Shown here piece after piece: positions 40,402 through 44,836 of a stretch of DNA of 44,836 nucleotides (its first letter is position 1; each line of letters opens with the position of its first letter). The stretch is from Halobacteriales archaeon QS_1_69_70 (GTDB taxonomy: Archaea > Halobacteriota > Halobacteria > Halobacteriales > Haloarculaceae): the NCBI GenBank assembly GCA_003021005.1, contig PXRI01000021.1, positions 1-44,836 on the forward strand, given 5' to 3'. The notes below the pieces were generated by a model. The model was not told the DNA's origin. It saw nothing but the letters and a program-made list of their open reading frames with translations, and ran no database searches. The translations under genes were made by a program, and so were the position numbers.

Positions 40402-41100
40402 ATGAGTGGGGCGTCACACTTCGGGCGGTCCCCGACAGAGCGGCTCAAGAGCTACTTCGTGACGGGCGCGGTGTTCGTCGTTCCGGCGATCGTCACCGTC
40501 GGGATCATCCTCTTCGTCTACCTGTCCGTCGCGGGATACCTGTCTCCGGTCGCCGGCATGATCGCCGACCTCACGGGCGTGAGCGATACCGGCGCCGACC
40601 TCCTCACCATGGGCCTGCTTTTGGTTTCGGTTGTGGTGATCGGGGCGGTCCTGGAGACGCTGCCGTACGGCTCGACGGCCGCGGACCTCTTCCACCGGGC
40701 GGCCGAGGCCATCCCCGGCGTCGGCCAGGTCTACGGCGGGTTCCGGGAGATGAGCGAGACGATGGCCAACGGCGAGGAGAGCTTCCGGGACGTGAAGCTC
40801 GTCGAGTACCCCTCCGAGGGCTCCTACACGATGGCGTTCGTCACGTCCGACGCGCCGACCTACCTCGAGGAGAGCGTCGACCACGCCGAGGAAGGGATGA
40901 TGAGCCTCTTTCTCCCGATGGGGCCCAACCCCGTGATGGGCGGGTTCGTCATCTACGTCGCCCGCGACCGGGTCCACGACATCGACATCGGCGTCGAGGA
41001 GGGACTGCAAGCCATCATCACCAGCGGCGTGACGATAAGCGAGGACGGCGACGAGCCGGACATCGGCGGGCGCATGCAGCAACGGCTCGAGGGAACCTGA
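40402..41100 (+). CDS. DUF502 family membrane protein
   Basis: 232 residues, ATG 40402. N-terminal LKSYFVTGAVFVVPAIVTVGIILFVYLSVAGYL is the hallmark first DUF502 segment; a second helix, LLTMGLLLVSVVVIGAVLETL, follows. The soluble part has IPGVGQVYGGFREMSETM, VKLVEYPSEGSYTMAFVTSD, and LPMGPNPVMGGFVIYVARDRV with the conserved P-NP-GG motif. The family is widespread in bacteria and archaea, has two membrane helices and a cytoplasmic beta domain, and is of unknown function. Upstream GGTTATTACC gives a promoter box about 30 bases before the ATG. Repeat island D starts 140 bases after its stop. Confidence 0.9.
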   Translation: MSGASHFGRSPTERLKSYFVTGAVFVVPAIVTVGIILFVYLSVAGYLSPVAGMIADLTGVSDTGADLLTMGLLLVSVVVIGAVLETLPYGSTAADLFHRAAEAIPGVGQVYGGFREMSETMANGEESFRDVKLVEYPSEGSYTMAFVTSDAPTYLEESVDHAEEGMMSLFLPMGPNPVMGGFVIYVARDRVHDIDIGVEEGLQAIITSGVTISEDGDEPDIGGRMQQRLEGT

Positions 41101-41220
41101 CCCGCGGCCGCTCCAGTCGAGCGTCGCGCCCTCGGCCGTTGCCCGACGTAGGCTTGCCACGTCGGCCGTCGCCGGACGCCGGACTGCTTCATCTCCCCGC
41201 CCTGGCCTGCGCCGCCGTCC

Positions 41221-41973
41221 GTCTCCGACCCCGGCCTGCGTCGTCGGCCGGAGCAGAGCGAGTGCCGCCGAATGTGCGAACGGCGTCCTCGCGAGCGAAG
41301 CGAGCGAGGGCTCGGCAGAGCGACGCTCTGCCGGCGAACGGAGTGAGTCGTGAGCAAGGGAGCGCCTCGGTTAGGCGAGCGGTGAGTGTAACGAGCCGCG
41401 AGCAGGGAGCGGAGCGACCGACGACACGCGAGCCGCGAGGCCAAACGAAGTGAGGCCTCGGAACGAGCGAGCGGGGAGCGGGAGGTCGAGCGAAGCGAGA
41501 CCTCCGGGGGCGAGCGGCGACAGCGAGGCGCGACCAGCGGGAGCGCCTCGATTTGGCGAGCGGGGAGCGAAAGCGACCCGCGAGCCGCCGGGAGCCGCGA
41601 GCGAAGCGACCCGCGAGCCGGGCGGCGCGACCGCAGGGAGGGCCGCCGAATGCGAGCGGCGAAGCCGCGAGCCGCGAGGCCGACAGGCGGGAGCCGTGAC
41701 CGGAGGGAGCGGCTCCGAATGCGTGAACGGTGAGCGGAGCGAGCCGTGAACCAGGGAGGGCCCGGAATGGTCGAGCGGCGAAGCCGCGAGCCGGGCGCCT
41801 GGCGGCCTTCCGATGGTCGGCCGCCGGATGGGCGAACGGGGAGCGGGAGGACGAGCGAAGCGAGACCTCCATGGGCGAGCGGCGACCGTCGGGAGCCGTG
41901 AGCGAAGCGATCCGTGAGCGGTAGCGAGCGTCGCGCCGCCGCCAGTCTCCGACCCCGGCCCGCGTCGACGGCC
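41221..41973 (+). repeat. GC-rich mosaic repeat island D with flanking direct repeats
   Basis: About 700 bases (41240-41935) built of GAGCGAAGCGAGC, CGAGCCGCGAG, GACCGGAGGGAG, GAATGCGTGAACGG and similar strings, the reverse complement of the islands B/C vocabulary. The core double hairpin is at 41287-41333: CCTCGC with GCGAGG, then CGGCAGAG (41313-41320) with CTCTGCCG (41326-41333). The island is bracketed by 30-base direct repeats, 41221-41250 and 41944-41973 (GTCTCCGACCCCGGCC...GCGTCG-CGGCCG, 28 of 30 identical). Long frames crossing it encode only repetitive Arg/Ala/Gly/Glu sequence. Confidence 0.85.
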
Positions 41974-42035
41974 GTCTCCGACGATCGGAGCGTTTCGGCG
42001 AGAGCGGATGGCGAATCGGCGTTCGACGGTCGCGC

Positions 42036-43271
42036 CTACGCCTCGTCGAACAACGTCTCGCCGTCGACCATGTGCTCGGCGACGACGTCCAGATCGAGGG
42101 TCACCCCGAGGCCGGGCTCCTCCGGCACCGTGGCGTAGCCGTCCTCGATGACCGGCTCCTCGACGAGGTCGTCCCACCATGGCAGCTCGTAGCTGTGGAA
42201 CTCGACGGCCAGCGCGTTCGGGACTGCGGCGGCCAGGTGGACGCCGGCCACCGTCCCGACCGGCGAGGCGACGTTGTGGAGCGCGACGGGGACGTAGTAC
42301 TGGTCGGCCATGTCGGCGATCCGGCGGGTCTCGCCCATTCCGCCGACCTTCGGGAGGTCGGGCGTGACGATGTCGACGGCGCCGTCTTCCAGCAGTCGGC
42401 GGTGTTCGGTGACCCGATAGCGGTTCTCGCCGGTCGCTATCGGGGTCGACGTAGAGTGGGTCACGTCGGCCTGCACGCCGAGGTTCTCCGGGGGGATCGG
42501 GTCCTCGAGCCACCAGACGTCGTGCGGTTCCAGGGCCGCCGCCAGCCGCCTGGCCGACCCGGCGGCGTACGACCAGTGACAGTCGAAGGCGACGTCGGCG
42601 CGCGGGCCGACCCGCTCGGTGACCGCCTCGACGATGTCGGCCTTGTGCCGGATCTCGGCGGGCCGCAAGTGGCGGTTGGCGCGGTCCTTGGCGTGGCCGG
42701 AGGGGACGTCGAGGTCGAACTTCAAGGCGTCGTAGCCCAACTCCGCGACGACGCGCTCGGCCTCGTCGGCGCAGGCGGCCGCGGTGGCGCCCTGTTCGGT
42801 GTGGCAGTCGCAGTACACGCGGACCGAATCGCGGTACTTGCCGCCGAGGAGCTGGTAGGCCGGGACCTCGAGCAGCTTGCCGGCTACGTCGTGGAGTGCC
42901 GTCTCGATGCCGGAGATGGCGGTGACGGTGACGCCCTCGACGGAGCCCTCCCCGGAGGTCTTCTGGACCAGGTGCTCGTACAGCCGGTCGAGGTCCAGGG
43001 GGTTCTCGCCGACGACGAACGGCGTCATCCGCTCGACGAGTTCGGGGACCCCGGCGCCCCAGTAGGCCTCGCCGGTCCCGACGACGCCGGCGTCGGTGTA
43101 GACCCGCACGAGCGTCCACGGGAAGTTGCCGTCGACCATCGTCGTCTGGACGTCCGTGATCTCGACGTCCCGGGACCCCCGCGACGCCGTCGCCCCCATC
43201 GCGGCCGCCGAGAGGTCCCGCGCCGTGTACTCGGCGTTCGGGTCCCGGAGCGACCGATAGTCCCTGCTCAT
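42036..43271 (-). CDS. Enolase-superfamily (mandelate racemase/muconate lactonizing) sugar-acid dehydratase-like enzyme
   Basis: 411 residues, ATG 43271. The MR/MLE N-terminal capping domain has IETALHDVAGKLLEVPAYQLLGGK. In the barrel: Lys184 (LKFDLD), metal ligands Asp230 (AFDCHW), Glu256 (WWLEDP) and Glu282 (TGEN), His232 in the gluconate/galactonate-dehydratase pattern, and a late HNVASPVG. It probably dehydrates an aldonic acid such as galactonate, gluconate or xylonate, fitting the semi-phosphorylative sugar routes of haloarchaea. The alpha-glucosidase gene upstream on the same strand supports a carbohydrate role. The substrate cannot be fixed from motifs alone. Confidence 0.87.
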   Translation of the reverse strand: MSRDYRSLRDPNAEYTARDLSAAAMGATASRGSRDVEITDVQTTMVDGNFPWTLVRVYTDAGVVGTGEAYWGAGVPELVERMTPFVVGENPLDLDRLYEHLVQKTSGEGSVEGVTVTAISGIETALHDVAGKLLEVPAYQLLGGKYRDSVRVYCDCHTEQGATAAACADEAERVVAELGYDALKFDLDVPSGHAKDRANRHLRPAEIRHKADIVEAVTERVGPRADVAFDCHWSYAAGSARRLAAALEPHDVWWLEDPIPPENLGVQADVTHSTSTPIATGENRYRVTEHRRLLEDGAVDIVTPDLPKVGGMGETRRIADMADQYYVPVALHNVASPVGTVAGVHLAAAVPNALAVEFHSYELPWWDDLVEEPVIEDGYATVPEEPGLGVTLDLDVVAEHMVDGETLFDEA

Positions 43272-43329
43272 ACCGAGACCATCGGGCGGGTCGCGTAAAG
43301 CGTTGAGGCCTGGCGGCGTCTCACGACGG

Positions 43330-44836
43330 CTACACGTCGTAGACCAGCGCCTCCCACGGGCGGAGCCGCGGGTCGCCGATCGGCCCGGCGTGGTCGTAGT
43401 TACCCAGGAGGAGGTCGCCGTCGTCGTACGGCGCCTCGAACTCGGGCGAGTCTGCCCCGAAGTTGAGCACCACCAGGATCGTCTCGTCCCCGAGCGTCCG
43501 TTCGTACATCCACACCTGGTCGTGGTCGGCCGGTAGGAGGTCGTAGTCGCCGTACACCAGCACCTCGTGGTCGTCGCGCAGTGCGGCCAGCCGTCGGTAG
43601 TACCGGAGCACCGAGTCGGGGTCGGGCCGTGCCGCCGCGACGTTGATCTCCGTGTGGTTGGGGTTCACGGGCAGCCAGGGCTTGCCGTCGGTGAAGCCGG
43701 CGTTCGGCGAGTCGTCCCACTGCATCGGCGTCCGGGCGTTGTCGCGGGTCCGGTGGCGGACCAGCGCCATCATCTCGGCGTCGTCCTCGAAGGCGCCGCG
43801 CTCTCTGAGTATCTCGACGTTCTGCCGGGTGTCGACGTCGACAACCTCCTCGAGGGACTCGAAGGGGTAGTTGGTCATCCCGAGCTCCTCGCCCTGGTAG
43901 CAGAAGGGCGTCCCGCGGAGGGTATACAGGAGCGTCCCGAGCAGCTTCGCGCTCTCCCGGCGATACCGGCCGTCGTCGCCGAACCGCGAGACCATCCGCG
44001 GCTCGTCGTGGTTGTTCAGGTACAGCGGGCTCCAGCCATCGAGGGCGGTCTGCCACCGGCTGACCACCCGCTTCAGGTCGCTGACGGACCACTCGACGCG
44101 GTTCCAGCGGCTCCCCGTCATGTCCAGCCGCATGTGGTCGAAGTTGAACGCCATCTGCATCCCGAGGCCGTCCGGGTCGAGGTACCGTTCGGCCTCCTCG
44201 ACGGTCCCGCCGACCATCTCCCCGATGGTCAGGACGTCCCTGTCGGACAGCGTCGCGTCGTACATCTCCCGGAGGTACTCGAAGAGCCGCGGGCCGCCGA
44301 CGTAGCGGTCGGCGCCCCGGACGATGGTGTCGGCCTCGGGGTCGGCGTCCGGGTACCCCTCGGGCTTGGACAGCAGGTCGATGACGTCCAGCCGGAAGCC
44401 GTCGATGCCCTTCCGGAGCCACCAGTCCATCATCTCGTAGACGTCCCGGCGGACCGCCGGCGTCCCCCAGTCCAGGTCGGGTTGCTTCTCGTCGAACAGG
44501 TGCAAATACCACGCCCCCCGCTCGTCGTCGTAGCTCCAGGCCGACCCGCCGAAAAAGGACTCCCAGTCGTTCGGCGGCTCCTCGGGCGGGCCCTCGACCC
44601 AGTGGTAGTAGTCGGCATAGGCGGGGTCGCCGCGCCGCGAGCGGCGGAACCACTCGTGCTCGTCCGAGGTGTGGTTCACCACCAGGTCCATCAACAGCCC
44701 GATGTCGCGGTCGTGGAGGTCGGCGAGCAGTCCCTCCAGGTCGGCCATGGTGCCGTAGTCGTCGTCGACGGCGTAGTAGTCCCGGACGTCGTAGCCGGCG
44801 TCGGCCTGCGGGGAGTCGTACACCGGGTTCAGCCAG
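43330..44836 (-). CDS. GH13 alpha-glucosidase/oligo-1,6-glucosidase (5' end outside window)
   Basis: About 502 C-terminal residues are visible; the start lies beyond the window. GH13 regions: I DLVVNHTS; II GFRLDVID with the nucleophile Asp; III LTIGEMVGG with the acid/base Glu; IV LNNHDEPR with the stabilising Asp. WESFFGGSAWSYDDERG, GTPFCYQGEELGMTNYPF and RTPMQWDDSPNAGFTDGKPWLPVNPN are typical of the GH13_31 alpha-glucosidase/isomaltase group. It hydrolyses terminal alpha-linked glucose from oligosaccharides. No signal peptide can be judged. The C-terminal beta domain (VWMYERTLGDETILVVLNF) is complete to the TAG at 43330. It lies 58 bases before the start of the dehydratase gene in the same direction. 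Confidence 0.92.
   Translation of the reverse strand, partial: WLNPVYDSPQADAGYDVRDYYAVDDDYGTMADLEGLLADLHDRDIGLLMDLVVNHTSDEHEWFRRSRRGDPAYADYYHWVEGPPEEPPNDWESFFGGSAWSYDDERGAWYLHLFDEKQPDLDWGTPAVRRDVYEMMDWWLRKGIDGFRLDVIDLLSKPEGYPDADPEADTIVRGADRYVGGPRLFEYLREMYDATLSDRDVLTIGEMVGGTVEEAERYLDPDGLGMQMAFNFDHMRLDMTGSRWNRVEWSVSDLKRVVSRWQTALDGWSPLYLNNHDEPRMVSRFGDDGRYRRESAKLLGTLLYTLRGTPFCYQGEELGMTNYPFESLEEVVDVDTRQNVEILRERGAFEDDAEMMALVRHRTRDNARTPMQWDDSPNAGFTDGKPWLPVNPNHTEINVAAARPDPDSVLRYYRRLAALRDDHEVLVYGDYDLLPADHDQVWMYERTLGDETILVVLNFGADSPEFEAPYDDGDLLLGNYDHAGPIGDPRLRPWEALVYDV

Overview
The window comes from a halophilic archaeon of the class Halobacteria. The DNA is very GC-rich. The proteins are strongly acidic (Asp/Glu-rich, Lys-poor). 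Many start codons lie 22-30 bases after a TTTA/CTTAT-type TATA box with no Shine-Dalgarno site, which is the leaderless layout. The gene set (archaeal GatE, 2TM-RCK channel, NP1902A-type F420 oxidoreductase, Tat lipoproteins with RR and LAGC) fits this lineage. Genus and species cannot be named from the sequence.

Layout. 1-7.4 kb: edge of a membrane protein, a conserved small haloarchaeal protein, a potassium-channel/TrkA protein with a damaged C terminus, two FAD oxidoreductases, a DUF6149-like protein and a membrane protein. 7.6-18.8 kb is housekeeping: thrB, fumC, a PadR-like regulator, gatE, an SRPBCC-DoxX/DUF4166 pair, a SpoU/TrmJ methyltransferase with a Cys-rich partner, two folate genes (dihydropteroate synthase and an MptE-like pyrophosphokinase) and a zinc ribbon. 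18.8-37.4 kb is metabolic: quinone oxidoreductase, GlcD-type flavoprotein, CHRD lipoprotein, two acyl-CoA dehydrogenases, CaiB-type CoA transferase, Sir2, cupin, thioredoxin-fold proteins, EamA exporter, TPP enzyme, LLM flavin/F420 oxidoreductase, two SDRs, an MBL hydrolase and a HAD hydrolase. 37.4-40.4 kb is an accessory patch of lower GC with gene relics, a Tat lipoprotein and a secreted pilin-like protein. 40.4-44.8 kb: DUF502 membrane protein, an enolase-superfamily sugar-acid dehydratase and a GH13 alpha-glucosidase cut by the window end.

Two window-wide patterns stand out. First, four otherwise well-preserved genes (TrkA-like, Sir2, TPP enzyme, SDR) each show one short internal loss that also changes frame. 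The two halves are intact in two frames and the conserved sequence between them is missing. This is either recent gene decay or a systematic assembly/amplification artefact, and it decides how far the gene models can be trusted. Second, four intergenic stretches (8.49-8.58, 25.64-26.13, 37.38-37.90 and 41.24-41.93 kb) share one mosaic of short GC-rich repeats. Three of them carry the same double-hairpin core, and all four lie in the same orientation relative to the gene whose 3' end precedes them. One island is flanked by near-identical 30-bp direct repeats.

No CRISPR array, rRNA, tRNA, complete insertion sequence or replication origin was recognised.
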